64,000 nt of DNA from Rathayibacter sp. VKM Ac-2760 (GCF_009834185.1 NZ_CP047173.1:4030001-4094000), one strand, 5' to 3'. Positions 29,225 through 38,428 are shown, counted from the first letter of the stretch. Program-made: numbers and translations. The notes: generated from the letters alone by a model not told the origin.

Positions 29225-29460
29225 TCACCGCACGCACGACCACCTTCGGCACGCAGAAGCACCCTCGGCTCGTGGAATCGCGTCGAATCCGCGAGCCGGA
29301 GGTGATTCCGCGAGCCGGAGGTGGCCGCCGAGCACCTTCGGCTCGCGGAAGCACCCTCGGCTCGCCGGACGTGAACGAATCCGCGAGCCGGAGGTGATTC
29401 CGCGAGCCGGAGGTGGTCGTGCGCGATGTCCGACTCGCGGAAGCACCCTCGGCTCGCCGG
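29225..29460. repeat. Tandem repeat array of about 92-97 bp units
   Basis: About two and a half units of a GC-rich repeat lie in the 656-base gap between the LacI and aquaporin genes. A 39-base stretch beginning AATCCGCGAGCCGGAGGTG occurs at 29286-29324 and again at 29378-29416. GGAAGCACCCTCGGCTCGC-type segments recur near 29250, 29347 and 29438. The two motif types are inverted relative to each other (GAGCCGGAGGTG against CACCTTCGGCTC), so each unit can fold. No open frame here looks real. Confidence 0.75.
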
Positions 29461-29512
29461 AGTGCGGGATCGCGACGGGTGCGGTCACGGTACTGAGCGG
29501 CGGGAGAGCGCC

Positions 29513-29553
29513 TTGCTGATCGAGCAGTCCTCGCGGCGGGCGTCTCGAGATCC
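29513..29553. repeat. Dispersed palindrome family B, diverged copy
   Basis: TTGCTGATCGAGCAG... GCGTCTCGAGATCC, closest to the copy at 12684 in reverse. It lies in the gap upstream of the aquaporin gene. Confidence 0.65.
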
Positions 29554-29571
29554 GCCGTGCCGAGAACGGCG

Positions 29572-29608
29572 GGTCTCGATACGCCCCTTCGGGGCTACTC
29601 GACCAGCA
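29572..29608. repeat. Dispersed palindrome family B copy
   Basis: GGTCTCGATACGCCCC TTC GGGGCTACTCGACCAGCA, a stem with a short loop. Between this element and the aquaporin start (29806) I see no gene and only an unmarked leader. Confidence 0.8.
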
Positions 29609-29805
29609 TGCTGGGGGGCGCCTCCGGCTGCACGACCAGCGGGAGGCTGGCCGCTGAGCGAGGGGCGGGTGGCCGCGCAGGGGCCCTCCGGGCGCGCGCG
29701 GCCGGGAGCCGACTGGGCACGCGGCTCCCCCGGCGCCGGCAAGTGCTGAAGTGGCGGTTGCCCTCGCGCGCCGCGGGGCCGTCCACGACCCGCGGAGGAA
29801 CCCCC

Positions 29806-30588
29806 ATGCCGTCATCGAAGTCCGCCAACCGCACCACGAGTGAGCAGCGGAAGGAGCACGCCGAGCAGTACTCCGCCGCTGCGCGCTACGCCTCCGAGGC
29901 GTTCGGCACGTTCCTCCTCGTCGCAGGCGGCGTCGGCACGGCGATCTTCGCCTCCGCCTTTCCCGACAGCGGCAACGCGCTCGGCGTCGGCTTCCTCGGC
30001 GTCGCGCTCGCCTTCGGGCTCACGCTGGTCGCGGGGATCTACGCGGTCGGCCACATCTCGGGCGGGCACTTCAACCCGGCCGTCTCGATCGGCCTCGCCG
30101 TCGCGGGGCGGACGGAGTGGCGCCACATCCCCGGCTACATCGTCGCCCAGCTGGTCGGCGGCGTCGCCGGCGCGGGAGTCGTCGCGCTGATCGCGGCCGA
30201 CGGACCGGCCGGCTACTTCGACGCCGCGCGCGACTCGGGCTTCGCCTCGAACGGCTTCGGCGCCGCCTCCCCCGGCGGCTTCGGGCTCGGCGCGGTGCTG
30301 CTCGCCGAGACGGTGCTGACGGCGGTGTTCGTCGGCGTGATCCTCTCCGTCACCGCGAAGAGCGAGTACAAGGCGGTCGCCCCGCTCGCGATCGGCCTCA
30401 CGCTGACCCTCGTGCACCTGATCAGCATCCCGATCAGCAACACCTCCGTGAACCCGGCCCGCTCGCTCGCGGCCGCCGTCTTCGCCGGCCCCGACGCGCT
30501 CGGCCAGCTCTGGGTGTTCCTCGTGGCGCCGGTGCTCGGCGCAGCGATCGCCGGCCTCGCCTCGAAGACCCTGCACCGCACCCGCTGA
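29806..30588 (+). CDS. aqpZ: Aquaporin (MIP family, AqpZ-like)
   Basis: A 260-residue six-helix channel with both NPA motifs: GGHFNPAVS with N90-P91-A92, and SVNPARSLA in the second half. The first helix motif SEAFGTFLLVAGGVGTA is typical of AqpZ-type water channels. The N-terminal 25 residues are hydrophilic. ATG 29806 has GGAGG seven bases upstream. The gene is monocistronic and ends in a palindrome of family A shared with the convergent gene. A glyoxal/glycerol-facilitator role is less likely, as the pore residues look AqpZ-like, but selectivity is inferred. Confidence 0.9.
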   Translation: MPSSKSANRTTSEQRKEHAEQYSAAARYASEAFGTFLLVAGGVGTAIFASAFPDSGNALGVGFLGVALAFGLTLVAGIYAVGHISGGHFNPAVSIGLAVAGRTEWRHIPGYIVAQLVGGVAGAGVVALIAADGPAGYFDAARDSGFASNGFGAASPGGFGLGAVLLAETVLTAVFVGVILSVTAKSEYKAVAPLAIGLTLTLVHLISIPISNTSVNPARSLAAAVFAGPDALGQLWVFLVAPVLGAAIAGLASKTLHRTR

Positions 30589-30622
30589 CGCGCGGGCCTC
30601 GCCGGCCGCCGCGTCGACGACG

Positions 30623-30662
30623 CAGAAGTTGCGGTAGTCGAGCGCGACTACCGCAACTTCTG
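30623..30662. repeat. Dispersed palindrome family A, copy 4
   Basis: CAGAAGTTGCGGTAGTCG and the exact complement around a 4-base loop, between the convergent aquaporin and secreted-protein genes, where it can serve as a bidirectional terminator. Confidence 0.85.
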
Positions 30663-30688
30663 AGGAGTGGGGGCGCGTTGCGGGCGGC

Positions 30689-32704
30689 TCAGCCGAGGAG
30701 CATCGCGAAGCCCTGGGCGGGGAGGGTGACGGGGGTCGGGCCCGTGGCGGGCGACTCGCTGACCAGGGTGCCGTCCTGGGCGTAGACGCGGAGGGTGCCG
30801 GTGCCGTCGACGGTGGTCGGCTGCGGGGTCGCCGTCGAGTTGCGGACCAGCTCGGTGCGGCCGGTGTCGCCGACCAGCACCAGGCGCGAGACGACGGGGC
30901 GCACGAGCAGGGCGTCGAGCTTCGTCTCGCCGGTCAGGGCGCGGACCTCGACGGTGGTCGCGCTCGCGGGGAGCGTGCGCCGCAGCTTCTGCGGGAGCAG
31001 GATGCCGGACGCCTCGGTGACGCCCTGCGCGCCGACGGTGCTGGTGAGCACGTCGAGCGGGCGGCGGCCCGAGTTCCAGAGGCTGATCGGGGTCTTCTCG
31101 GTGCCGCGCTCGGCGGCGAAGATCACGGCCTCGACCAGGCGGTCCTGGGTCGCGGAGCCGACCGGGATGGTGGCCGCGCGGCGCCAGTTCGAGAGCGACA
31201 GGTACGAGCCGCTCCAGCCGGACTCGCCGGTCCACGCCGACTCCGGAGTGACGACCGTGCCGCCGCGGGCCGACTCGGCCTCGACCAGGCGGAGGCCGTC
31301 GCGGCTCGCCTGGGTGGTCACCGCGGTCGCGCGGGCGGCGACGGACGGGTGCGCGTCGAGCGCGAGCATCGACAGCAGTCCGTGGATGGTGCTCTCGGCG
31401 CCGCTGTTGCGGTTGACGCTGCCGTCGGCCTGGACGCCGTCGTAGGTGACTCCGGTCGCCGGGTCGTAGACGGGGGAACCACTGAGATTCAGCCCGAAGA
31501 ACCAGGCGCCCTGCACGCCGGCCAGATCGAGGTAGGCGCTCGAGCCGGTGGCGTCGGCGAGGGCGAGGGAGTTCTGCAGCCGGGAGTCGGCTCCGTAGGC
31601 GATCTGCACGCGGTCGGTCGGCGTGGGGTTCCAGCCGTTGTCCGGGCCGCCGGCGGTCAGCAGCTCGGGGGCGAAGCGGGCGGCGTCGACGACGGCGGGC
31701 TCGAGGAGCGACGCGTCGCCGAGCGCGACGGACGCGGCGGCCAGGCCGCCCGCCATCTGCGATGACCAGGAGTGCCAGAGCGAGCGCGACTTCGTCCAGG
31801 GCAGGATCGCGCCGTACGGCCAGGCGGTGGTGTCGGCCTCCGTCGTGGTGCGGGCGTAGGCGGCGACGCCCTCGGCGAGCTTCGCGGTGCTGGCGCGCAC
31901 GGCGGCGTCGTCCGGCGCTGCCTCGACGTAGGCGGAGAGGCCGAGCAGGGCCTCCGCGGTGGCGTCGGCGCCGTCGACGATCAGCCAGGCGGGCACGTCG
32001 ACGCCGTCGGCGACCGCGTACTCGCCGTAGCGGGTGAGGACCTCGCGGTCGACGGCGGCGACGCCGAGCTGGAGGCGCTCCTGGAGGAACGCGGCGAACG
32101 CGGGGTCGTCGTCCTGGAACGCGGCGTAGCCCTCGCCGAGCGCCCAGAGGGTGCGGGCCAGCCAGTAGCTGTCCTCGGAGTCGCTCGGGTCGGGCAGCTC
32201 GACCGGCTCGGCGCTGGGGTTCAGGTCACCGTCGGGCTGCATCCAGAGGACGACGTTGCCGGCGTCGTCGCCGGTCGTGGTCTGGAAGTAGGCCAGGGCG
32301 CGGAGGGTCTCGTAGGCGCTGTCGCGGCTGGCCGTCGATCCGGTCTGCTGCCAGTGCCGCAGGTAGACGACGGCGGCGCGGGAGATGTCGTCGGTGTTGT
32401 AGGCGCCCTGCGCCCAGTCGCCGGTCGCGGGGTCGAGGGGGCCGCCGCCGACGCGCTCGAAGGTGCCGCCGTCGCGGGCGTCGGCGTAGGTCCAGGGCAT
32501 GACCAGGTCGGGCTCCTCGGCCAGGCGGTAGGTGCTGTGGCCGGGCTGGGGCTCGGGAGTGGCGGTGTCGAGGAGGAAGTCGAGGTGCGCCGTGTTGGTC
32601 AGCGGCTCGGCGGCCTGGGCGGGGGTCGCGGCGAGGGTGAGGCCGCCGGCGGCGAGGGCGGTCGCGGCCAGGACGGCGGCGGCGCGGGGTCTGAAGTTCG
32701 TCAT
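30689..32704 (-). CDS. Secreted helical-barrel (six-hairpin-like) glycosidase candidate
   Basis: A 671-residue exported protein with signal peptide (about residues 1-32, ending AQA-AEP). The region to about 480 is alpha-helical with repeated Trp-rich motifs (WPYGAILPWTKSRSLWHSW, AQGAYNTDDISRAAVVYL) typical of six-hairpin (alpha/alpha) barrel enzymes. About 480-671 looks like beta-rich accessory domains. No CAZy family could be assigned with confidence. The neighbouring GH130-like phosphorylase and importer suggest it releases an oligosaccharide outside the cell. It is separated from them by a repeat cluster, so it has its own promoter. Confidence 0.6.
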   Translation of the reverse strand: MTNFRPRAAAVLAATALAAGGLTLAATPAQAAEPLTNTAHLDFLLDTATPEPQPGHSTYRLAEEPDLVMPWTYADARDGGTFERVGGGPLDPATGDWAQGAYNTDDISRAAVVYLRHWQQTGSTASRDSAYETLRALAYFQTTTGDDAGNVVLWMQPDGDLNPSAEPVELPDPSDSEDSYWLARTLWALGEGYAAFQDDDPAFAAFLQERLQLGVAAVDREVLTRYGEYAVADGVDVPAWLIVDGADATAEALLGLSAYVEAAPDDAAVRASTAKLAEGVAAYARTTTEADTTAWPYGAILPWTKSRSLWHSWSSQMAGGLAAASVALGDASLLEPAVVDAARFAPELLTAGGPDNGWNPTPTDRVQIAYGADSRLQNSLALADATGSSAYLDLAGVQGAWFFGLNLSGSPVYDPATGVTYDGVQADGSVNRNSGAESTIHGLLSMLALDAHPSVAARATAVTTQASRDGLRLVEAESARGGTVVTPESAWTGESGWSGSYLSLSNWRRAATIPVGSATQDRLVEAVIFAAERGTEKTPISLWNSGRRPLDVLTSTVGAQGVTEASGILLPQKLRRTLPASATTVEVRALTGETKLDALLVRPVVSRLVLVGDTGRTELVRNSTATPQPTTVDGTGTLRVYAQDGTLVSESPATGPTPVTLPAQGFAMLLG

Positions 32705-32743
32705 TGAACCTGCTCCTTGAAGGGGGTGGTGGCTGGGATGGTG

Positions 32744-32782
32744 GATCTTGATACGCCCGCTGCGCGGGCTACTCGATCAGCA
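32744..32782. repeat. Dispersed palindrome family B copy
   Basis: ATCTTGATACGCCCGC / GCGGGCTACTCGATCAGCA; first of three copies packed in 142 bases. Confidence 0.8.
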
Positions 32783-32789
32783 AAGGGCC

Positions 32790-32826
32790 TGCTGGTCGAG
32801 TAGCCCCGGAGGGGCGTATCGAGACC
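32790..32826. repeat. Dispersed palindrome family B copy, reversed
   Basis: TGCTGGTCGAGTAGCCCC / GGGGCGTATCGAGACC, in opposite orientation to the copies on each side. Confidence 0.8.
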
Positions 32827-32845
32827 CGGCGTTCTGCAGAACGGG

Positions 32846-32885
32846 GGATCTCGATACGCCCGCTGCGCGGGCTACTCGATCAGCA
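32846..32885. repeat. Dispersed palindrome family B copy
   Basis: GGATCTCGATACGCCCGC / GCGGGCTACTCGATCAGCA, nearly identical to the copy at 32744. It ends ten bases before the GH130-like stop. Confidence 0.8.
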
Positions 32886-32894
32886 AGTGCGGCG

Positions 32895-33989
32895 TCAGCC
32901 GTCCGTGCGGACCAGGCGGGCCGCGCCGATCTTGGAGTCGGCCATGCCGTAGAAGACGTAGTGCTGGCCGTCGATCTCCTCGATGGCGGTGGGGAAGACG
33001 ACGTTGGGGACGATGCCGCTGCGCTCCTCCTCCGTCTCGGCCTGGAGCAGCGGCTCGGCGGTGCGGGCGACGACGCGCGAGGGGTCGTCGGCGTCGAGGA
33101 GGATCGCGCCGGCCGCGTAGTTGACGTGCTGCTGCTGCGCGAAGACGCTGTCGATCCTGCCGGTGACGCCGTGGTGCAGCAGCAGCCAGCCCTCGGGCAC
33201 CCGCAGCGGCACGGGGCCGCCGCCGATCTTGAGCTCCTCGTAGGCGAACTCGGGGCCCGCGACGAAGCGGTGCCGCGTCCAGCGGGTCAGGTTCGCCAGG
33301 TCACGGTCGACGTCGTCGACAGGCACGTAGCTGATCCAGATGCTCTGCCGCGGGTCGTCGACGCCGGCGGGCAGCCGGATCCCCTCCCCCGGCCGGGTCT
33401 CGCCGAGGTCCCACATCGGCCGGTGCAGCACCGCGAACGAGCGGGTGCCGTCGGGCGCGTCGACGATCTCGGGGAAGAACACCGTGTCCTTGTTGTGGAA
33501 GAGCCCGAGGTCGATGTCGAGCGCGTCGTCGTAGGCGAAGGTGACCGGGCCCAGGCGCCGCCACTCGCGCAGGTCCTCCGAGACGGCGAGCGCCGTCCGC
33601 GGCCCGAGCGGACCGTAGGCGACGTAGGTCATCACGTGAAGCCCGAGCGCCTCGATGAAGGTGACCCGCGGATCCTCGACGCCCGCGGTGAGGGCCCCGC
33701 GCTCGAAGCCGCGGTCGGGCGCGAGCACGACGCCCTGGCGCTCGACGCCGACGGGCACGCCGTCCTCGACGAGCACGCGGGCGAGGCCGATCCGCGAGAC
33801 GTTGCCGGCGGCGACCATCCGGGGCAGGAGGTAGACCTCGCCGTCGGGTCCGCGGCCGCTGCCGGGGTTGAGCACCCCCTCGGCCTCGAGCGGCTCGCCG
33901 GCGAGCGGCTCCATCACGACGCCGACGCGCTCGAGGCGGTAGGGGACGCTGGTGCGGGTGGTGGGGGCGGGGGTGGGAGTCATGGTCAT
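32895..33989 (-). CDS. GH130-like glycoside phosphorylase/hydrolase
   Basis: A 364-residue five-bladed beta-propeller protein of the GH130 type. It has the family's GVLNPG start, the GVEDPRVTF loop carrying the catalytic acid and FHNKDTVFFPEI. Known members phosphorolyse or hydrolyse beta-mannosides such as mannosyl-glucose or mannobiose. ATG 33989 is chosen because it overlaps the permease stop in ATGA and has GGAG seven bases upstream. It is the last gene of the LacI/ABC operon 38234-32895, so it acts on the imported sugar. Confidence 0.8.
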   Translation of the reverse strand: MTMTPTPAPTTRTSVPYRLERVGVVMEPLAGEPLEAEGVLNPGSGRGPDGEVYLLPRMVAAGNVSRIGLARVLVEDGVPVGVERQGVVLAPDRGFERGALTAGVEDPRVTFIEALGLHVMTYVAYGPLGPRTALAVSEDLREWRRLGPVTFAYDDALDIDLGLFHNKDTVFFPEIVDAPDGTRSFAVLHRPMWDLGETRPGEGIRLPAGVDDPRQSIWISYVPVDDVDRDLANLTRWTRHRFVAGPEFAYEELKIGGGPVPLRVPEGWLLLHHGVTGRIDSVFAQQQHVNYAAGAILLDADDPSRVVARTAEPLLQAETEEERSGIVPNVVFPTAIEEIDGQHYVFYGMADSKIGAARLVRTDG

Positions 33990-34903
33990 CCTTTCACTCC
34001 GGATCCGAGATCCGTCGAGACGAAGTAGCGCTGGAACACGATGAAGAGCACGACGACGGGGGCCGCCAGCACGACGGCGCCCGCGAGGATCGCGCCGAAC
34101 GGGTTGTCGGTCGACGAGGCGACGTTGGAGATGTAGTTGGCGAGGGACACGGCGAGCGGCTGCAGCGACGCATCCTTCGTGATGAGGAACGGCCAGAGGA
34201 ACTCGTTCCAGGGGCCGATGAAGGTGAGCAGCACGGCCGTGACGAGCGCGGGGCGCACGAGCGGCAGCGCGATGTTCCAGAGCAGCTTGATCTCGCCGGC
34301 GCCGTCGATCCGCGCGGCCTCGAACAGCTCCTTGGGCAGCTGCAGGAAGTACTGCCGGAAGATGATCACCGCCGTCGAGTTGATCGCGAACGGCAGGATC
34401 ATGCCCAGGTGGCTGTCCGCGAGTCCGTAGTCGCGGGCGATCAGCACGTAGAGCGGGATCTGCAGCAGCTGGAACGGGATGACCTGCACCAGCAGCGCGA
34501 GCGCGAACACGGCGTTCCGGCCGCGCCACTCGAGCATGGCGAGCGCGTAGCCGGCCAGGACCCCGAAGACGACCGTGCAGAGCAGGACGCCGCCGGTGAA
34601 GATCCCCGAGTTGATCAGGCCGGTGAGCAGGCTGATCCGCTCGTTGACGTTGACGTAGTTGTCGAGGGTGAGGTTGCCCGCCTCCGGGATCGCCCCGGCG
34701 AGGGTGGGGTCGGGGTCGGTCTGCAGCGAGCCGATCACCATGTAGTAGAAGGGGAACAGGAAGACGATCGCGCCGAGCGCGAGCACGACGCCGCGCAGGA
34801 TCACGGCTGATCGGCTCGAGGCGGGGCGCTTCCGCCGGGTCGGCGGGGCGGCGGCGGCGGGGACCGCGGAGGTCGCGCCTCCGGCACTGGCGAGCGTGCT
34901 CAT
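33986..34903 (-). CDS. Sugar ABC permease (MalG type)
   Basis: A 305-residue carbohydrate ABC permease with six hydrophobic helices and the EAA loop FEAARIDGAGEIKLLWNIALP. The N-terminal 30 residues are Ala/Pro-rich and cytoplasmic. It overlaps the MalF-type gene and the GH130 gene by four bases each. No ATPase gene is in the operon, so a shared MsmK-like ATPase is expected. Confidence 0.9.
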   Translation of the reverse strand: MSTLASAGGATSAVPAAAAPPTRRKRPASSRSAVILRGVVLALGAIVFLFPFYYMVIGSLQTDPDPTLAGAIPEAGNLTLDNYVNVNERISLLTGLINSGIFTGGVLLCTVVFGVLAGYALAMLEWRGRNAVFALALLVQVIPFQLLQIPLYVLIARDYGLADSHLGMILPFAINSTAVIIFRQYFLQLPKELFEAARIDGAGEIKLLWNIALPLVRPALVTAVLLTFIGPWNEFLWPFLITKDASLQPLAVSLANYISNVASSTDNPFGAILAGAVVLAAPVVVLFIVFQRYFVSTDLGSGVKG

Positions 34904-35856
34904 GAGTTCCTCTCCCCGGCGAAGCGGTTCTGCAGGTAGGCGATGACGAGCACGAGCAGCACCAGCACGACGCCGATGGCGGAGGCCACGTCGGGCTGCC
35001 CCTGCTGGATGCCCAGCTGGTACATCAGCAGCACGGGCGAGGCGGAGGCGCCGTTGGGCCCGCCGCCGCCGGTGAGCAGGTAGGGCTCGGTGAAGAGGTT
35101 CGCGCCGGTCACCGTGGAGACGAGCAGCACCAGCAGCGTCGCCGGCCGCACGCTCGGCACCGTCACCGACCAGAACTGCCGGATGCGGCCCGCGCCGTCG
35201 GTCGACGCCGACTCGTAGAGCTCCTTCGGCACGTTCTGCAGCGCCGCGAGGTACAGCAGGATGTAGAAGCCGAGCTGCTTCCAGGTGACGTAGAGCGCGA
35301 TGATCGGCATCGCGAGCCTGTCGTTGATCAGCCAGGACGGGTCAGGGGCGAGCGGCCCGAGCAGGCTGTTCACGAGTCCGTTCCCGTTGAAGAGGAACAG
35401 CCAGACGCCGACGACCGCGACGCTCGCGGTGACGTAGGGCACGTAGAAGCTGACCCGGAGGAACGTGCGCAGGTGCACGACCTTGTCCAGCGCCGAGGCG
35501 AGCAGCAGCGAGAGCACCACCGTCAGCGGCACGTTGATCACCAGGAAGATCCCGATGTTGCCGAAGGAGCGGATGACCTGCGGGCTGGAGAACGCGGTGA
35601 CGAAGTTGTCGAAGCCGACGAACGGGCGCTCGACCTGCACGCCGGGGGCCGCGAAGAAGAAGTCGTGGAAGGCGATGTAGACGGAGTAGCCGACCGGGAA
35701 CGCGAAGACCGCGAGCACGAACAGCAGGTAGGGGCTGCCGAGCAGCAGCCCGAACGGCTGCGGGCCGAGGACGCGGCGGAGCAGGCTCCGCTTGTCCTGC
35801 GGCCGCGCGGCTCCGGCGCCCTTCGACGCCGGAGCTTTCGAGGCGACGGTCGTCAT
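34900..35856 (-). CDS. Sugar ABC permease (MalF type)
   Basis: A 318-residue permease with six hydrophobic helices and the EAA loop YESASTDGAGRIRQFWSVTVP. The N-terminus is basic and hydrophilic for about 30 residues. It starts one base after the binding-protein stop region and overlaps the second permease by four bases. Confidence 0.9.
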   Translation of the reverse strand: MTTVASKAPASKGAGAARPQDKRSLLRRVLGPQPFGLLLGSPYLLFVLAVFAFPVGYSVYIAFHDFFFAAPGVQVERPFVGFDNFVTAFSSPQVIRSFGNIGIFLVINVPLTVVLSLLLASALDKVVHLRTFLRVSFYVPYVTASVAVVGVWLFLFNGNGLVNSLLGPLAPDPSWLINDRLAMPIIALYVTWKQLGFYILLYLAALQNVPKELYESASTDGAGRIRQFWSVTVPSVRPATLLVLLVSTVTGANLFTEPYLLTGGGGPNGASASPVLLMYQLGIQQGQPDVASAIGVVLVLLVLVIAYLQNRFAGERNS

Positions 35857-35857
35857 G

Positions 35858-37153
35858 TCACTGCTGGCCGGCGAGCCCGGTGACGGTCTCGGCCGCCCCG
35901 TCGAGCGCCGACTGCACGTCGCCGTCGCCGAAGATCACGGTCTTGCCCCAGGCGTCGCGGATCGCCTGCAGCATCTGCACCGTGTTCGGGCCCGAGGGCA
36001 CCTCGATGGTGCGGCTCGCCTGGTCGCCGAAGCGCTGGTAGGCGGGGTTGGCCTCGAAGTAGTCGGCGTAGGTGGTCTGCAGATCGGTGCGCAGCGGCAT
36101 CTGGCCGGTGGTCTCGAGCAGCGAGCGGTCCTGCTCCTCGCTGGTGGCGAACTTCAGGACGTCCCAGGCGGTGCCCTTGTTGGCGCAGGCGGAGTAGAGG
36201 CCGACGTTCTTCGCGTCGCTGAAGGTCCAGGTGTCCTCGGCGGGCGTGCCGTCGGGGGTGGGCACGGAGACGGAGCCCCAGTTCAGGTCGTCGTAGACCG
36301 AGACCGCCCACGGGCCGACGATCGACATCGCGGCCTGGCCGTCGGCGAACGCGTCGCCCTGGTACTGCTCGCGGCCGGCGAGACCCTGGTCGTAGAGGCT
36401 CTTCCAGAAGTCGGCGACCTCGTAGCCGGCGTCGTCGGCGAAGGTGGCCTTCCCGTCCTCGACCAGCCCCGTCCCTCCGGTCGCCGCGGCGTAGAGCGGC
36501 ATGAAGTCGAACTGGGTCTGGAAGAACTCGCTGGTCGGCGCGGGCTGGATCGCGGCGGGCGCGGCTCCGGACTCGACGAGGGTCTTCGCGGTGGCGGTGA
36601 ACTCGTCGTAGGTGGCGAGCGAGGGGTTCTCCGGGTCGAGGCCGGCGGCGGTGAAGATGTCCTTGTTGTAGAAGATGACGACCGGGTTGCTCTTCCACGG
36701 CATCTGGAAGTAGTCGCCGTCGGCGTTCTGGTACTGCTCGGCGAGGTCGCCGCTGCGGGTCTCGATGTAGTCGACGCCGTCCTCGAAGGTCGACAGGTCG
36801 ACGAGGCCGCCCTGGCGCTCGAACTGGCCGACGGCGCTCGGAGCGGTGTTGAAGACGAGGCACGGTGCGTTGCCGGCGGTGATCGCGGCGCCGATGACCT
36901 CCTCGCTGCTCTTGCCGGCCGGGATCTCCTGGCCGGTGATCTGCTCGTCCGGGTGGTCGGCGTTCCAGGCGTCGACCATGGACTTGCCCCACTGCACCTC
37001 CTGCTCGTTGTTCGAGTACCAGATGGTGATCGGGCCGGTCGCGGTCAGGTCGGTGGAGCCGCCTCCCCCGCCGCCGCTGCAGGCGGTGAGGCCGAGGGTG
37101 GCGAGCAGGGCGATGCCCGCTCCGGTCAGCCGGCGTCTCTTCATCGAGGCCAT
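35858..37153 (-). CDS. Sugar-binding lipoprotein (SBP family 1)
   Basis: A 431-residue extracellular binding protein with lipoprotein signal (KRRRLTGAGIALLATLGL then TAC), a poly-Gly linker and the family-1 opening ITIWYSNNEQEVQWGKSM. ATG 37153 has AGGAG seven bases upstream; ATG 37144 is possible. It lies 64 bases downstream of the LacI gene. The cargo is probably a beta-mannoside or similar disaccharide, from the GH130 neighbour. Confidence 0.9.
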   Translation of the reverse strand: MASMKRRRLTGAGIALLATLGLTACSGGGGGGSTDLTATGPITIWYSNNEQEVQWGKSMVDAWNADHPDEQITGQEIPAGKSSEEVIGAAITAGNAPCLVFNTAPSAVGQFERQGGLVDLSTFEDGVDYIETRSGDLAEQYQNADGDYFQMPWKSNPVVIFYNKDIFTAAGLDPENPSLATYDEFTATAKTLVESGAAPAAIQPAPTSEFFQTQFDFMPLYAAATGGTGLVEDGKATFADDAGYEVADFWKSLYDQGLAGREQYQGDAFADGQAAMSIVGPWAVSVYDDLNWGSVSVPTPDGTPAEDTWTFSDAKNVGLYSACANKGTAWDVLKFATSEEQDRSLLETTGQMPLRTDLQTTYADYFEANPAYQRFGDQASRTIEVPSGPNTVQMLQAIRDAWGKTVIFGDGDVQSALDGAAETVTGLAGQQ

Positions 37154-37217
37154 GGTGCTTCTCCTTGGGTGTCTCCGCGTGCGCGACGGTGCGCACGGCG
37201 GTCGGGTGTTCAGCGGG

Positions 37218-38234
37218 TCAGGACCGCGGTGGGGCGGTCGAGTGGCGGACCACGAGCCCGGCGGGCTCGAGGTCGACATCGGGGGCGGTGCCGTTCTCGA
37301 TCAGGTCGAGGAGGGTCCGCGCGGCCGCCTCGCCCCAGCGCGCGGGGCGCGTGCGGGCCGAGGTCAGCGAGGGGTAGACGTGGGCGGCGATCTCGGAGTC
37401 GTCGAAGCCGGTGATCGAGAGGTCGTCCGGCAGGCGCAGACCGCGGGTGTGCGCGACGCCGAGGCCGGCGATGGCCATCGGGTCGTTGGCGTAGACGATC
37501 GCGGTGGGCGGGGCGGCCGAGTCGAGCAGGGTCTCGGTGGCGCTCGCGCCGTCTCCGGCGCTGAAATCGGTGGCGACGACGGGGCCGGGTTCGAGGCCCG
37601 CGGCGGCGCAGGCGCGCTCGAACGCCTCGCGGCGGCGGAGGGAGTGCAGCAGGTGGCCGGGCCCGGCGACGTGCGCGAGGCGGCGGTGGCCGAGGGCGGC
37701 GAGGTGCTGCACCGCGTCGGTGATGCCGGCGGTGTCGTCCATCACGACCGCGGGCGAGTCCGAGCCGCCGAGGCGGCCGAGCGTGACCGCGGGCAGGCCG
37801 AGCTCGGCGAGCAGCGCGGGCCGGGCGTCGTCCGCCCGCAGGTCGCTGAGGAAGACGCCGTCGACCCGGCGATCGGCGGTGAGCGTGCGGTACACCGCCT
37901 CCTCCGAGGCGCCCGGGTCGACGACGCTGAGCACCAGCACCCGGCCGTGCTCGGCGAGCACCCGCTCGACGCCGGAGATGAAGGCGGGGAAGAACGGATC
38001 CGCGGCGATGACCTCGGGATCGCGGGCGACGACGAGGCCGACGGCGAAGGAGACGCTCGTGGAGAGCGAGCGAGCGGTGAGGCTCGGCCGGTAGCCGAGC
38101 TCGCCGGCGACGCGGAGGATGCGCTCGCGCGACTCGGGCGAGACGCCCGGCCGGTCGTTCAGCGCGAAGGAGACGAGCGTCTTGCTGACCCCGGCCGCGC
38201 GGGCGACGTCGAGAATGGTCGGCCGTGCCGCCAT
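37218..38234 (-). CDS. LacI-family regulator of the GH130 sugar operon
   Basis: A 338-residue LacI protein with HTH TILDVARAAGVSKTLVSFAL at residues 6-25, hinge RPSLTARSLSTSVSF and a sugar-binding-like effector domain (AIVYANDPMAIAGLG and SITGFDDSEIAAHVYPSLT). It is first in the operon that continues to the GH130 gene. A long palindrome of LacI type (38264-38288) lies 30 bases upstream of its start, so it very likely represses its own operon. Confidence 0.9.
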   Translation of the reverse strand: MAARPTILDVARAAGVSKTLVSFALNDRPGVSPESRERILRVAGELGYRPSLTARSLSTSVSFAVGLVVARDPEVIAADPFFPAFISGVERVLAEHGRVLVLSVVDPGASEEAVYRTLTADRRVDGVFLSDLRADDARPALLAELGLPAVTLGRLGGSDSPAVVMDDTAGITDAVQHLAALGHRRLAHVAGPGHLLHSLRRREAFERACAAAGLEPGPVVATDFSAGDGASATETLLDSAAPPTAIVYANDPMAIAGLGVAHTRGLRLPDDLSITGFDDSEIAAHVYPSLTSARTRPARWGEAAARTLLDLIENGTAPDVDLEPAGLVVRHSTAPPRS

Positions 38235-38263
38235 GCGCGCCTCCTGCTCGTCGTCGAGTGGTC

Positions 38264-38288
38264 TGAACCGGTTTACTTAACCGGTTCA
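38264..38288. promoter_or_regulatory. LacI-type operator
   Basis: Arms TGAACCGGTT and AACCGGTTCA around a 5-base spacer TACTT, placed upstream of the LacI gene of the GH130 operon. Each arm also contains the AACCGGTT core, so it may hold two overlapping LacI sites. Confidence 0.75.
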
Positions 38289-38428
38289 GGCACCGTAGCA
38301 GGCCTTCGGTGGGCCGCGGAAGAGGCCCGGGCGCGCTGACAGCCGGATCGAGACCTGCACGACGTCAGCCGAGAGTGCAGCTCATCGCCGATGGTGGATG
38401 AGGACGCTTCCTGGCTGACGTTGTGCAA

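Noticed and set aside
29225..29460. The repeat array as a CRISPR
   Set aside because: Units are 92-97 bp with internal inversions, there are no uniform short repeats with unique spacers, and no cas genes are nearby.
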